The translations under genes and the position numbers were made by a program. From Shewanella sp. NFH-SH190041 (lineage in GTDB: Bacteria; Pseudomonadota; Gammaproteobacteria; Enterobacterales; Shewanellaceae), in contig NZ_AP026070.1 of the NCBI RefSeq assembly GCF_024363255.1, forward strand, positions 2,976,001 through 3,040,000: DNA of 64,000 nucleotides, given 5' to 3'. The notes beneath the pieces are model-generated. The model saw nothing but the letters and a program-made list of their open reading frames with translations. It had not been told where the DNA came from and searched no databases. Position 1 is the first letter of the stretch; every line of letters starts with the position of its first letter. Shown here piece after piece: positions 45,589 through 55,241 of the stretch.

Positions 45589-47499
45589 ATGACATCATAC
45601 TTCCTGCAAGCCTTTATTTACCTATGTGCTGCCGTCATTGCCGTACCACTGGCTAAGCGCTTAGGGTTAGGCTCAGTGCTAGGTTATCTCGCTGCTGGTG
45701 TTGTTATTGGCCCCGTAATAGGCTTAGTCGGACAGGAAACCGCGACTATTCAGCATTTTGCTGAATTTGGTGTGGTTATGATGTTATTTCTAGTGGGGTT
45801 AGAACTTAATCCTAAAACCTTATGGGATATGCGTCGACGTTTGGTCGGATTGGGTGGTCTGCAGATGCTACTCACCACGGGTGGCGTTATGTGGGTTGCC
45901 ATCCAAATGGGTCAACCCTGGACCATAGGATTAGCGATCGGCTTAATTTTTTCCCTATCGTCTACAGCGATCGTACTGCAAACCTTTAATGAAAAAGGCT
46001 TAACCCGTACCGAAGGCGGCAAAAATGCCTTTTCTGTATTGCTGTTCCAAGATATCGCTGTGATCCCTATTCTGGCATTGATGCCGCTGCTGGCGCTGCC
46101 TGAACTGGTCGAAAAAGCGCAATCTGTCGCGGCGCACGCAGCCAGCCATGCTGATGAGTGGAATATCGTTGCAGAAATGCCGGCTTGGGCTTATACCATC
46201 GTGATTGTGTTAGCGATTACGGCGCTGGTGATGGTGGGCCATTATCTTAGTCGCCCACTATTTCGCTATGTTGCAGAATCTGGACTACGGGAAATTTTCA
46301 CTGCAACCGCACTAATGTTGGTCATTGGTATTGCGGCATTGATGAATTTAATCGGACTGTCTCCAGCATTAGGCACCTTTCTTGCGGGCCTAGTTCTAGC
46401 CAACAGTGAATTCCGTCATGAACTTGAGTCAAATATTGAACCATTTAAAGGGCTGCTACTGGGGCTATTTTTTATTACTGTCGGCGCTGGAATTGACTTC
46501 AGTATTCTCTGGCAACATCTGTTATTAATTGTGGCTCTGACACTGGGCGTTATCGTAGTTAAAGTGCTTGTGTTATTGATCCTCAGCTTTATTTTCCGCA
46601 TTCGTAACAGTGATCGCTGGTTGTTTGCCCTATCATTGGCTCAGGCCGGTGAGTTCGGTTTTGTGCTGTTGAATTACTCAGCCCAGAATCATGTTCTTCC
46701 GGTAGAAATGACACAAATTTTGTCTATGGTGGTCACGTTCTCCATGTTCCTGACTCCAGGGCTATTTATCTTCTTTGATAAATTTATTCTGCCCAGATAC
46801 CACCAACAGTCAGTGAAGCAAGAATCAGATACGATTGATGAACATGGCGCTGTGATTATTGCCGGCATCGGCCGATTTGGACAAATTGTGAACCGCCTGC
46901 TGACCGCCAACAATATTCCAACTGTGGTATTGGATCACCAGCCAAGCCAGATTGAGTTGATGCGTAAAATCAATGTCAAAAGCTACTTTGGTGATACCAC
47001 CAGACCAGATCTGTTGCTAACCGCCGGCATAGAAGAAGCCAAACTGTTTATTGTTGCCATTGATGATAAAGATCGCGCGCTGGAAATGGTGCAGTATGTC
47101 AAAAGTCAATTTCCAAAAGTAAAAGTACTGGCGCGGGCATATGACCGAGGTCATCTGTATGCACTACAAATGGCGGGAGCTGATTATGTGATCAGTGAAA
47201 CCTTCCTGTCTGCCTTGGCACTAGGAACTGAAGCACTGAAAGCCATGGGCATGCCAACACATAAAGCAGAAATGATGCGCGATGCCTTTGCCCGCAGTGA
47301 GCAACAAAGTAAAGAACTCTTGTATGAAAACTGGAAAGCCAGTGCGGCGGACAACAAATTTAATGCTTCATACAGGGAATTGTTCCTACAACTGGAAGCG
47401 GCAATGAAACAGACAATGGTAGAAGAAAAAGCCAACTATCATGCTTCTATGCCCGCACTAAAAAGTGCTGCAAATGATGATTCAGAGCTGTCTCATTAA
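45589..47499 (+). CDS. CPA2 cation:proton antiporter, KefB/KefC type
   Basis: A 636-residue potassium-efflux type protein. Residues 1-385 form about twelve membrane helices with the CPA2 signature (FSLSSTAIVLQ, FQDIAVIP, SLAQAGEFGFVL). Residues 415-535 are an RCK/KTN Rossmann domain (VIIAGIGRFGQIV), followed by a Glu/Lys-rich C-terminal helix. KefB/KefC are gated by glutathione adducts; no separate KefF/KefG partner is adjacent. GAGGAGAAACT precedes the ATG. Confidence 0.88.
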   Translation: MTSYFLQAFIYLCAAVIAVPLAKRLGLGSVLGYLAAGVVIGPVIGLVGQETATIQHFAEFGVVMMLFLVGLELNPKTLWDMRRRLVGLGGLQMLLTTGGVMWVAIQMGQPWTIGLAIGLIFSLSSTAIVLQTFNEKGLTRTEGGKNAFSVLLFQDIAVIPILALMPLLALPELVEKAQSVAAHAASHADEWNIVAEMPAWAYTIVIVLAITALVMVGHYLSRPLFRYVAESGLREIFTATALMLVIGIAALMNLIGLSPALGTFLAGLVLANSEFRHELESNIEPFKGLLLGLFFITVGAGIDFSILWQHLLLIVALTLGVIVVKVLVLLILSFIFRIRNSDRWLFALSLAQAGEFGFVLLNYSAQNHVLPVEMTQILSMVVTFSMFLTPGLFIFFDKFILPRYHQQSVKQESDTIDEHGAVIIAGIGRFGQIVNRLLTANNIPTVVLDHQPSQIELMRKINVKSYFGDTTRPDLLLTAGIEEAKLFIVAIDDKDRALEMVQYVKSQFPKVKVLARAYDRGHLYALQMAGADYVISETFLSALALGTEALKAMGMPTHKAEMMRDAFARSEQQSKELLYENWKASAADNKFNASYRELFLQLEAAMKQTMVEEKANYHASMPALKSAANDDSELSH

Positions 47500-47530
47500 T
47501 CCTATATCAGATTTTATGTAATTAAAGTGT

Positions 47531-47559
47531 ATGAAACCGCCGTCAAACGGCGGTTTCAT
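47531..47559 (+). terminator. terminator after antiporter gene
   Basis: ATGAAACCGCCGT-CAA-ACGGCGGTTTCAT, a perfect 13-bp stem, followed by ATTTTC. Confidence 0.88.
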
Positions 47560-47681
47560 ATTTTCAGCTGCATAAAAATAGCGTTATCAGCCAATTTTGC
47601 CACTTACATCACTGAGAAACAGAAAAATACGCCATAAACCCGGCTTAATCTCCCAGTTTAATGTAAATATTCTTTAAGGGG

Positions 47682-47710
47682 TTGTAAGCGAAATGTTCAT
47701 TTTATATACT
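47682..47710 (+). promoter_or_regulatory. candidate sigma-70 promoter for the 35-aa gene
   Basis: TTGTAA at 47682-47687 and TATACT at 47705-47710 are separated by exactly 17 bases, 35 bases before the small gene. Confidence 0.55.
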
Positions 47711-47744
47711 GCGCGCAACTATATGACACGGCGGAAAAATTACC

Positions 47745-47852
47745 ATGAATCCTGATATTTTTTCATACATTGTCGGTGGCTTTTTTTCAGTTATTATTCT
47801 GATGTGCCTGTGTATCGGCATTTATCTCGATAAAGAAAAAGAATCCAAATAA
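47745..47852 (+). CDS. 35-residue single-helix membrane peptide
   Basis: The frame encodes MNPDIFSYIVGGFFSVII, then LMCLCIGIYLDKEKESK: one hydrophobic helix with a short N-terminus and a charged Lys/Glu tail. It has its own candidate promoter upstream and lies between two terminator-separated genes. The ribosome site is modest (GGCGGAA). Small peptides of this kind often accompany membrane complexes, but none is adjacent. Confidence 0.55.
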   Translation: MNPDIFSYIVGGFFSVIILMCLCIGIYLDKEKESK

Positions 47853-48185
47853 AACGGCTTCCTATTCCCGTAATTATGCCCGGCAGTATCGTCCTATTAG
47901 GCTAAAACCTGCCAATACAGAGCATAATGTCACTCCGGTAATACCTGACCGGTGGGCTCATCTTTTTTCATCGCTAACGACGCGATTTTCAACCTCTTCC
48001 GCCCCTCTCGATATCATACTTTTAACCTAGCAATACCCCGTTAGTTCAAATTAAAAAAAACTGTTTTTATTGCAAAAAATCTTCTTGGTAAATTAGAAAA
48101 TCAGCCAGAAATGCACTAGATCATTTAACACTGGAAATTATCTTTCCCGCTCTTATTTGATTGATTTCTGTCTGGAGAATCTTAC
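47853..48185. other. gene-free stretch before the second chemoreceptor
   Basis: 333 bases with short GC-rich inverted repeats near 47930-47965 (CCGGT ... ACCGG) and an AT-rich second half. I see no known riboswitch or operator. Confidence 0.35.
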
Positions 48186-50822
48186 ATGTTTGCTGCCCCG
48201 CATTCCCGTTCAGCAACAGCCCCACACATCGACCGCGTTACCGGTTTTACCCATAACATTATCTCGCATTCTAAGGGCATCCTACTGACTGTTTGTCTGA
48301 GCGCAGCAATCACCTTTGGGCTGGTGCCTCTTAGCCAGGCTTTTACCCTCTTGGCATCCAATAACCACCATCAGAGCGTGACCCGCAATGTCAGCTCACC
48401 ATTACCCTCTCAACCAAGCGCTACGCAGATTAGTCAAACCCGTTATCAAAGCGCGATGAATATTTGGACTGAATGGCAAAAGCTTCAATATGCCACAGGA
48501 CTGTTTGCCGCCACTTACCAGAGCGATTGGTTGACCCGAGCAATGCGGCAATTACAACAGATCCGTAAACGCTTGCAATTGCCACCTTGGCAATTAACCA
48601 CTGGTCAACATAGTAACTTTCAACCCAGCAGCGGGCTAAGGCCCTATTTTGACAAAGCTTATGCTCAATTGGATCAATTGCTGGCACATGAAACCCGTCG
48701 CAGAGAAACTGCTTACAACCAATTGGCACAGCTAGAATTACGCCTGCAACAGGCACTGATGCAACTGGGGAATCAAGCTAGAGCCCGTAATGATATTGTC
48801 GCCTTGTTTTATACCTTCCAAGTGCAAGAAAGCATTATGGATCTACTGCTAGCCAGCCAAAATTATCAAGCGGCTCATCAAACAGATACGCTCACCAGCG
48901 CCAAAGAAGCATTAGATAATGTCCGTCCCCCACTACTGCGACTCCTCGCGGCGCAAATCGATCCTGCTGACATTCAGCAAATCAGTAAATTACGGCTGGA
49001 TTTAGATCAATACCGTAATATCCTCACCCAGTTAGCCGATATTATTGAGCCCAGAACACAAGCACTGTTATCCCAATTACTCAGCGATAATGCAGCCCTA
49101 ACCGCCAGACTAAATACTTACCTGACCCTGCATCGGCCTCTGTCACAACAAACTAATGCCAATACCAATACCAATACCAATACCAATACCAATAATAATG
49201 CCAACAACTCGCGTGCCGAAAGCCAAAACACCATAGCCAATGAGGCTACAGGCCCGGCACAGCAAGCTTCTCAGACTAAAAATGATAGCCCATCCCCAGC
49301 AATAACCCATTCACCATCAGAGTCTGTGATTGCCAAGGATAATGCCCCGAATCAAGAGACTCACCTTGAAGCGGATACGAAACCTAAGGCAGAAAATACT
49401 GCCAATATAAGCTCAAGCATCAATGCGGCGGCTAAAACCACAATGCCCGGCAAGATAATATCAGCCCCCCTTCCCCCTAGCGGCACAGATACGGAAATGG
49501 AAACGAAAACAGCTACAACAGCCACTCCCGCGACAAATGCCATAACTGACCCATCAAGCAGTTTTGATGCCGCAGCACTAAAGGCTCGCGTTAGCGCCCG
49601 AGTCGATACTGCTATCTCTCAGTTGAGTAGCAAACTAAGCCAACAAGAAAATAACCCACAGCCAGCGTTACTCAAACAGGCTTCAAGTCCATCACAGCAG
49701 ACAGCCTCAGCACTGATGGCGGGGATAGACAATCCCAATACAGTATCCGCAACTGAGACTTCAGCGAGTATCGGACTCATGCACTTTTGGCCCAGAGCCC
49801 TGCTAGCAGTAATCGTCGCTACTGCACTGGCTATTTTGTTATTGCGCTGGCAACTCCGTCGCCGACTCGGCGCCGATTTAAACAATATTATGCGATATTG
49901 CCAGGCACTGGAGCAGGGGCTACCAACCGCGGCAACACCATCCTCGGCTAACCGGCCGACGGGATTGTACGGGCAGTTATTCATCTTAGGGCAAACCCTT
50001 ACCCGAGAGCGGGCTCAGTTAAAAGCGACACAGGAAGGCATAACGACACTGCACCAGGCACTGTTACCGCTGCAGCAACAGCAACAAAAACAGGCTGAGA
50101 AAATGACAGAATCCATGAGACACAGTTGCAGCCTGGCCAATGAAGCTTTCTCCAGTGGAGATGAACTGGGAGGGCAACTGCAACAAGCAAAAACCGCTGT
50201 GATAGCGGCGCAACAGCAAATTCATACCGGAGAGCAAGCTTTACAACAGCAAAATCAATCCATTGCTGAGTTAGTGGCCCATATTGATAGTGTCTGTCAA
50301 ACGGTCGCTAAAGTTGAGCAAGATACTGACAACATAGGTCATATTCTGCGGGTGATTGATGAAATCGCGGAGCAAACCAACCTGTTAGCACTCAACGCAG
50401 CCATTGAAGCTGCACGGGCTGGAGAGCAAGGTCGGGGGTTTGCCGTCGTCGCCGATGAAGTAAGAGCCCTTGCCAGTCGAACCCAGCAAAGTACCGTGGA
50501 AGTACAAAATTTGATCACGCAACTGCAAAGTCATGCCAAGCAATCTGTCGAGTTGATGGCTCAAGCGGGCAAAGATGCCAAACAGACCCGCCAAGGCACG
50601 GATGATACCCACAAGGCACTGCAGACCGTCACCCAAGCCATTACCCAGGTAAAAAACTTAAATTTAGCCCTCGCAGAGTCCGGCACCCAACAACTCAGTG
50701 GTTTAACTTCATTACAGCAGCACCTTAGCGCAGTTGAACAGCAGCAACGTCAGGTCACCAAAACCGCGGTTAGTTTAAGCCGCAAGTTGGGTAATATTAA
50801 CCAGGCCGGAATGCTCTCTTAA
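48186..50822 (+). CDS. methyl-accepting chemotaxis protein with long low-complexity linker
   Basis: An 878-residue chemoreceptor-like protein. Membrane helices are near 32-52 and 535-556. The periplasmic part between them has a helical region at 85-320, like a four-helix sensor, then 200 residues of Asn/Thr/Ser/Ala/Pro-rich low complexity including an (Asn-Thr)n run. The cytoplasmic part is a signalling hairpin with [20 protein letters not shown] near residue 730. I see no HAMP domain. Ligand unknown. Confidence 0.85.
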   Translation: MFAAPHSRSATAPHIDRVTGFTHNIISHSKGILLTVCLSAAITFGLVPLSQAFTLLASNNHHQSVTRNVSSPLPSQPSATQISQTRYQSAMNIWTEWQKLQYATGLFAATYQSDWLTRAMRQLQQIRKRLQLPPWQLTTGQHSNFQPSSGLRPYFDKAYAQLDQLLAHETRRRETAYNQLAQLELRLQQALMQLGNQARARNDIVALFYTFQVQESIMDLLLASQNYQAAHQTDTLTSAKEALDNVRPPLLRLLAAQIDPADIQQISKLRLDLDQYRNILTQLADIIEPRTQALLSQLLSDNAALTARLNTYLTLHRPLSQQTNANTNTNTNTNTNNNANNSRAESQNTIANEATGPAQQASQTKNDSPSPAITHSPSESVIAKDNAPNQETHLEADTKPKAENTANISSSINAAAKTTMPGKIISAPLPPSGTDTEMETKTATTATPATNAITDPSSSFDAAALKARVSARVDTAISQLSSKLSQQENNPQPALLKQASSPSQQTASALMAGIDNPNTVSATETSASIGLMHFWPRALLAVIVATALAILLLRWQLRRRLGADLNNIMRYCQALEQGLPTAATPSSANRPTGLYGQLFILGQTLTRERAQLKATQEGITTLHQALLPLQQQQQKQAEKMTESMRHSCSLANEAFSSGDELGGQLQQAKTAVIAAQQQIHTGEQALQQQNQSIAELVAHIDSVCQTVAKVEQDTDNIGHILRVIDEIAEQTNLLALNAAIEAARAGEQGRGFAVVADEVRALASRTQQSTVEVQNLITQLQSHAKQSVELMAQAGKDAKQTRQGTDDTHKALQTVTQAITQVKNLNLALAESGTQQLSGLTSLQQHLSAVEQQQRQVTKTAVSLSRKLGNINQAGMLS
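49161..49190 (+). repeat. hexanucleotide microsatellite (AATACC)x5
   Basis: Five perfect AATACC units inside the chemoreceptor gene, encoding Asn-Thr repeats, with related AATGCC and AATAAT units on either side. Unit length is a multiple of three, so copy-number change alters linker length without breaking the frame. Confidence 0.9.
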
Positions 50823-50830
50823 CATGATGA

Positions 50831-51100
50831 CTAGGGCGTGTTGACGTTTCGAGTTTGTTTTTGCAGCGATTTGAGGCTTCTTTATACCAGGCAGAGGCTT
50901 TGATAGGTAGTTGCGCTACCTGATAAGCCGATAACGCAGTAGAAAGGAGCCTCAAACGCTGCCCGCAGGGTTCGGCTAAAAGCGTTTTACGCTTTGTTGA
51001 GCGGTTCTTGCTTAGAATAACTAGGCGACAAACCTCTCGCCGCGATTAAAACGCTTTTATCTCGAACAAAATTTAATCACGAAACGTCAACACGCCCTAG
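50831..51100 (+). repeat. ~268-bp TIR repeat, copy 3
   Basis: Perfect terminal inverted repeats AGGGCGTGTTGACGTTTC at 50833-50850 and its complement at 51081-51098, extended by CT/AG to 20 bp. TA flanks both sides when the element is cut at GGG/CCC. The arm sequence differs from copy 1 at paired positions. It lies between two convergent genes. Confidence 0.9.
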
Positions 51101-51129
51101 AACCTTTCTTGTTATGCCATCAAGAACAT

Positions 51130-51166
51130 AAAAAAACCTCCCACGCGGCGCCAGCTACGGGGAGGT
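51130..51166 (-). terminator. terminator of the branched-chain degradation gene run
   Basis: On the minus strand ACCTCCC and GGGAGGT pair across a GC-rich loop and run into TTTTTTT, 22 bases past the SDR stop. Confidence 0.8.
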
Positions 51167-51188
51167 CATGATTGACGGTTATTAACCG

Positions 51189-51956
51189 TTACAGGCGGAT
51201 CCCGCCATCCACTTCCAATACCCGGCCATTGATATAATCATTTTCTACCGCAAACATCACTGTCTTGGCCACTTCATCCGGTTTTCCCAGACGGCCAACC
51301 GGCACCATATTTTCCAACCGCGCCAGCGCTTCGGGCTTCATTGCCGCTGTCATGTCGGTTTCTATTACACCGGGCGCTACTGCCACACTGCGAATACCGT
51401 AGCGAGCCAATTCTTTCGCCCAGCCAACTGACATGGCAGCAACACCGGCTTTAGAAGCAGCATAATTGCTCTGCCCCATATTACCGGCCCGAGCCAAACT
51501 GGAGATATTCACGATAATGCCCGGCTGCGCTGATGCAATCATGGCAGCTGCGGCTTCACGGCCACAAAGGAAACTTCCGGTCAAATTCACATTGATCACC
51601 GCTTGGAACTGAGCCAGTGACATCCGCTCAGTCACCTGCCCCTCTTTCGCTTTTAACAGCATGCCATCGAGTAAAATACCGGCGTTATTGACCAGCACAT
51701 TGACTTGACCAAAATCTTCTAAAATGTACTGAAAACCTGCCACTACATCTTCTTCATCAGTGATATCAAACGCATATCCCTGCACTTCGGTCTGTGGCGC
51801 GCTGGCGCCCAGATCGGCACAGGCACGCTCTAATTTATCCTGATCCACATCAATCAGTGCCAAACGGGCTCCTGCAGCGGCAAATTCCTGGGCCATCGCC
51901 AGTCCCAATCCACCGGCACCACCGGTAATGACAACAACCTTATCTTTCAATTCCAT
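51189..51956 (-). CDS. SDR dehydrogenase, probable 3-hydroxy(-2-methyl)acyl-CoA dehydrogenase
   Basis: A 255-residue short-chain dehydrogenase: ITGGAGGLGLAMA cofactor loop, VNNAG, catalytic Ser in NISSLA and Y-x3-K in YAASKAG. The family alone does not fix the substrate. Placed at the end of the valine/isoleucine cluster, it may oxidise 3-hydroxy-2-methylbutyryl-CoA in isoleucine breakdown (inference), though it resembles FabG-type enzymes. Confidence 0.8.
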   Translation of the reverse strand: MELKDKVVVITGGAGGLGLAMAQEFAAAGARLALIDVDQDKLERACADLGASAPQTEVQGYAFDITDEEDVVAGFQYILEDFGQVNVLVNNAGILLDGMLLKAKEGQVTERMSLAQFQAVINVNLTGSFLCGREAAAAMIASAQPGIIVNISSLARAGNMGQSNYAASKAGVAAMSVGWAKELARYGIRSVAVAPGVIETDMTAAMKPEALARLENMVPVGRLGKPDEVAKTVMFAVENDYINGRVLEVDGGIRL

Positions 51957-51990
51957 CCGCTACTCCTCAATCTCTGTTGGTAAAACTAGG

Positions 51991-52920
51991 CTACTCATCA
52001 TTGGCGGGGGTAATAAATTGCTCAAAAATACTGGAAAAATCTCGCCGACCATTGCCGCTTTGTGTCAGGCCGCCTTTAGCATGGCTGACATACAAGCTAC
52101 GCGCCAAGGCCCCCATAGGTGTACTCGAGTGGCTACGCAGTGCTGTTTCCATGGCCAACCCCAGATCTTTAATCATCAAATCCACCATAAACCCCCCCTG
52201 ATAGCCGTGAGAAGATGGTACAGCGTCCATCACCCCGGGGCAGGGATTATATTTATTCAGCGTCCAATTGCCACCACTGCTGACTTTCATAATGTCAGAT
52301 AATACCTTGGGATCCAGTCCATTATCGATTCCCATCGCCAACGCTTCACTGGTGCCAACCATCAGCACCGACAGCAGCATATTATTGCAGATTTTGGCAA
52401 TTTGACCGGCACCCGTGGCGCCGGCATGGAAAATATTCCCGCCCATCTGTTGCAGATATGGCTGTGCTCGCGCAAAGCCATCGTCAGTGCCACCACAGAT
52501 AAAGGTCAATGTGCCAGCACTCGCCCCGGCAGTACCTCCGGATACCGGCGCATCGATAAAGGTCAGACCTCGTTCTTGCGCAGCTGCCGCAACCGTGCGA
52601 GCACTATCAGCATCTATGGTAGAGCAATCAATCAGCAAAGTATCTTGGCCCACCACCGCCAACAGACCTTGCTCACCCGCGGCATCATTGCCTAAATAAA
52701 GCTGGCGAACATGTTGCCCCGCAGGCAGCATGGTGATAACAACATCCGCACCTGCTGCAGCGCCACAAGCAGTCGTTGCCTGCAAACCACCAAGGTCAGT
52801 TAGTGTCTGTAATGCCATCGGATTCAGATCATAACCTGTCACCGTCATACCGGCTTTAACCAGATTAGCCGCCATTGGGCCACCCATATTCCCCAAACCA
52901 ATAAATGCAACTGTCGCCAT
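51991..52920 (-). CDS. mmsB: 3-hydroxyisobutyrate dehydrogenase
   Basis: A 309-residue NAD enzyme oxidising 3-hydroxyisobutyrate to methylmalonate semialdehyde. FIGLGNMGGPMAANL is the family signature at the N-terminus; DAPVSGGTAGA and the Lys in GAGQIAKICNN are present. The ATG at 52920 has GGAG seven bases upstream. A repeat element lies between this gene and the upstream hydrolase gene. Confidence 0.92.
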   Translation of the reverse strand: MATVAFIGLGNMGGPMAANLVKAGMTVTGYDLNPMALQTLTDLGGLQATTACGAAAGADVVITMLPAGQHVRQLYLGNDAAGEQGLLAVVGQDTLLIDCSTIDADSARTVAAAAQERGLTFIDAPVSGGTAGASAGTLTFICGGTDDGFARAQPYLQQMGGNIFHAGATGAGQIAKICNNMLLSVLMVGTSEALAMGIDNGLDPKVLSDIMKVSSGGNWTLNKYNPCPGVMDAVPSSHGYQGGFMVDLMIKDLGLAMETALRSHSSTPMGALARSLYVSHAKGGLTQSGNGRRDFSSIFEQFITPANDE

Positions 52921-53021
52921 CCCGGAGCTCCTTAATCCATCTTCCATCTAATTAGTGCATTGGTGCGAGGCTTTGTTGCCCGCGCCAAAGGCAAACTCAC
53001 GCTGTCACTCAAGGTGTTATT

Positions 53022-53287
53022 AGGGTCTGTTGACCTTTCAAGTTTGTTTTTGCAGCAATTTGAGGATGCTTTATACAAGGCAGCGACTTTGATAGGTAGT
53101 TGTGCTACCTGATAAACCGATAACGCAGTAAAAAGGAGCCTCAAACGCTGCCCGCAGGGTTCGGCTAAAAGCGTTTTACACTTTGTTGAGCGGTTCTTGC
53201 TTAGCATAACTAGGCGACAAACCACTCGCCGCGATTAAAACGCTTTTATCTCGAACAAAATTCAATCACGAAACGTCAACAGACCCT
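53022..53287 (+). repeat. ~266-bp TIR repeat, copy 4
   Basis: Left end AGGGTCTGTTGACCTTTC at 53022-53039 and right end GAAACGTCAACAGACCCT at 53270-53287, complementary but for one position. TA borders both ends at the GGG/CCC cut. The interior matches copy 3 closely. It occupies most of the gap between the hydrolase and mmsB genes. Confidence 0.9.
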
Positions 53288-53303
53288 AGCGGTTTACAAC
53301 CGA

Positions 53304-54428
53304 CTAAAGCGCCTTTAGTGGATGGCTGGCTTCATCCCAAGGCGAGGTCATCAGTCTATCCAGTAAGGATTGAGGCACGCGTTGTCCGCTAGCCACCTGC
53401 CATTGCGGCTGCTTGTCTTTATCCAGTAACAAGGCCCGTACCCCTTCACAAAAATCACCATGGGCGCAGCAGTTAACGCTCCACCCCAGCTCCTGACGAA
53501 AGCACTCTGCCAGTGACATTTCTGTGCCTAATTGCATCTGAGCGTAAATAAGGTGCCAACTTAAAGGGCTGCCGGTAAGGAAAGTTTCTCTGGCTCGCCC
53601 CAGCCAGCTTGCCTCATGTTCGGCCAGGCAAGTCTCATCCAAGGACGACAGACGGGCATGAATGTCAGCCAAGGATCCTGCCATCAGCTCATCAATACGC
53701 CCCTGATGGGTCTTAAGGCGGCTATCGTTAGCAATCTTGCCATCATAAAAACCATTGAGCGCCTGACTGAGCAAATCATGGTTGCGATTGGCATCATCCT
53801 GCCAGCACACTGCGGCTAAGGCATCCCACAAGGGCTCTTTGTTCTCTCGGTCGATGGCAAAATTGGCCAAGTCCACATACAGGGCATCGGCACCATTCAT
53901 GTTATAACCGGTTAGCCCAAGGAACAGCCCAGTTTTGCCCGGCATACGGTTAAGGAAAAAACTGCCGCCAACATCCGGATACAAGCCTATCGTCACCTCA
54001 GGCATGGCAATACGGGAGCGCTGAGTGACCACTCTGTGGCTCGCTGCCGCCATCAAACCTAAGCCGCCCCCCATCACAATACCATCGCCCCATACCAACA
54101 CAGGTTTACCTAAGGTATGGATCAGGTAATCCAGCTGATATTCTTCAGTAAAAAAGGTTTGAGCTTCAGGAGCTATCTGACCCGGTTTATCTCGGGATGC
54201 CTGCGTAATTGCCCGCACATCGCCACCGGCACAAAACGCTTTATCACCTGCACCATCAAGTACGACACAGGCTATTTCATCCTGCGTACGCCAAGCATCC
54301 AGCTGCAGCGTTAACAGCCGCACCATATCCAAGTTCAATGCATTGAGTGCTTGCTCTACATTAAGGGTGGCAATACCGATTTGCTTACCGCCTTCACACC
54401 CCAAGGTTTGAAATACGACTTTATCCAT
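53304..54428 (-). CDS. 3-hydroxyisobutyryl-CoA hydrolase
   Basis: A 374-residue crotonase-fold hydrolase releasing 3-hydroxyisobutyrate from its CoA ester in valine breakdown. FCAGGDVRAI and MGGGLGLM give the oxyanion hole, and PEVTIGLYPDVGGSFFLNR is typical of this subgroup, which is about 100 residues longer than hydratases. It lies nine bases downstream of the hydratase gene. Confidence 0.9.
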   Translation of the reverse strand: MDKVVFQTLGCEGGKQIGIATLNVEQALNALNLDMVRLLTLQLDAWRTQDEIACVVLDGAGDKAFCAGGDVRAITQASRDKPGQIAPEAQTFFTEEYQLDYLIHTLGKPVLVWGDGIVMGGGLGLMAAASHRVVTQRSRIAMPEVTIGLYPDVGGSFFLNRMPGKTGLFLGLTGYNMNGADALYVDLANFAIDRENKEPLWDALAAVCWQDDANRNHDLLSQALNGFYDGKIANDSRLKTHQGRIDELMAGSLADIHARLSSLDETCLAEHEASWLGRARETFLTGSPLSWHLIYAQMQLGTEMSLAECFRQELGWSVNCCAHGDFCEGVRALLLDKDKQPQWQVASGQRVPQSLLDRLMTSPWDEASHPLKAL

Positions 54429-54437
54429 GATACCCCC

Positions 54438-55211
54438 TTATGCGTTTTTCCACTCTGGCTGACGCTTTTCCAAAAACGCATTAACCCCTTCAGCTTGATC
54501 TTCGGTATCAAACAGGCCGATAAAGAGTTCACGCTCCAGGGGCAGTGCTTGAGTTCGCGGCATAGCGCGACCGGCTTGGATCAGCTGCTTACACACAGCC
54601 ATGCTAGATGGGCTTTGATTGGCCACTTTAGCTGCCAATTCAATGGCTGTTTCCAACGCCTCACCGGTTTCAACCACCTCTTCCACCAACCCGATACTGT
54701 GGGCCTTATCAGCTTTGATGCGTTCACCACACAGGATCATCCGCTTGGCCCAGCCTTCGCCAACCAGAGCCGTTAAATTCTGAGTCCCACCAGCACAGGG
54801 CAGCAGACCAACAGTCGCCTCAGGCAAGGCCATCTGCGCCTGAGATTCTGCAATACGGATATCACAGGCTAGCGCCACCTCTAACCCGCCCCCCATGGCA
54901 TAACCATTAATTGCGGCAATAGAGACGCCTCGAAATGCACTTAGGGTTTCAAATGCTTCACCAAAGGCCATAGCCATGGTGGCCGCATTGCCTTTGTCAC
55001 CATCGGCAAACAGCTTCAAATCTGCCCCAGCTGAGAAAAACTTCTCACCTTCTCCTGTCAACACTAAGGCGTAGATCTCCGGGTCTGCATCCAGCTCCAG
55101 AATCTTATTGCGCAGATGATATAACCCTGCTTGCGTCCAGGTATTGGCTGGCGGGTTACTGATAGTCAAAATTGCGGTATTGCCTTCGATGCGTTCAATC
55201 AGTTGAGTCAT
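54438..55211 (-). CDS. enoyl-CoA hydratase
   Basis: A 257-residue crotonase. FSAGADLKLF and GYAMGGGLEVALACDIRIA are the oxyanion loops, and PEATVGLLPCAGGTQNL carries the catalytic Glu region. By position it should hydrate methacrylyl-CoA and tiglyl-CoA. It is 30 bases downstream of the dehydrogenase gene. Confidence 0.9.
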   Translation of the reverse strand: MTQLIERIEGNTAILTISNPPANTWTQAGLYHLRNKILELDADPEIYALVLTGEGEKFFSAGADLKLFADGDKGNAATMAMAFGEAFETLSAFRGVSIAAINGYAMGGGLEVALACDIRIAESQAQMALPEATVGLLPCAGGTQNLTALVGEGWAKRMILCGERIKADKAHSIGLVEEVVETGEALETAIELAAKVANQSPSSMAVCKQLIQAGRAMPRTQALPLERELFIGLFDTEDQAEGVNAFLEKRQPEWKNA

Positions 55212-55241
55212 TATTACTTCCCTTTGAATTCATGGCTTGGC

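Noticed and set aside
52932..53225. 97-codon frame on the minus strand
   Set aside because: It runs through repeat copy 4 and the mmsB upstream region; the same sequence in the other repeat copies is not open in a conserved way.
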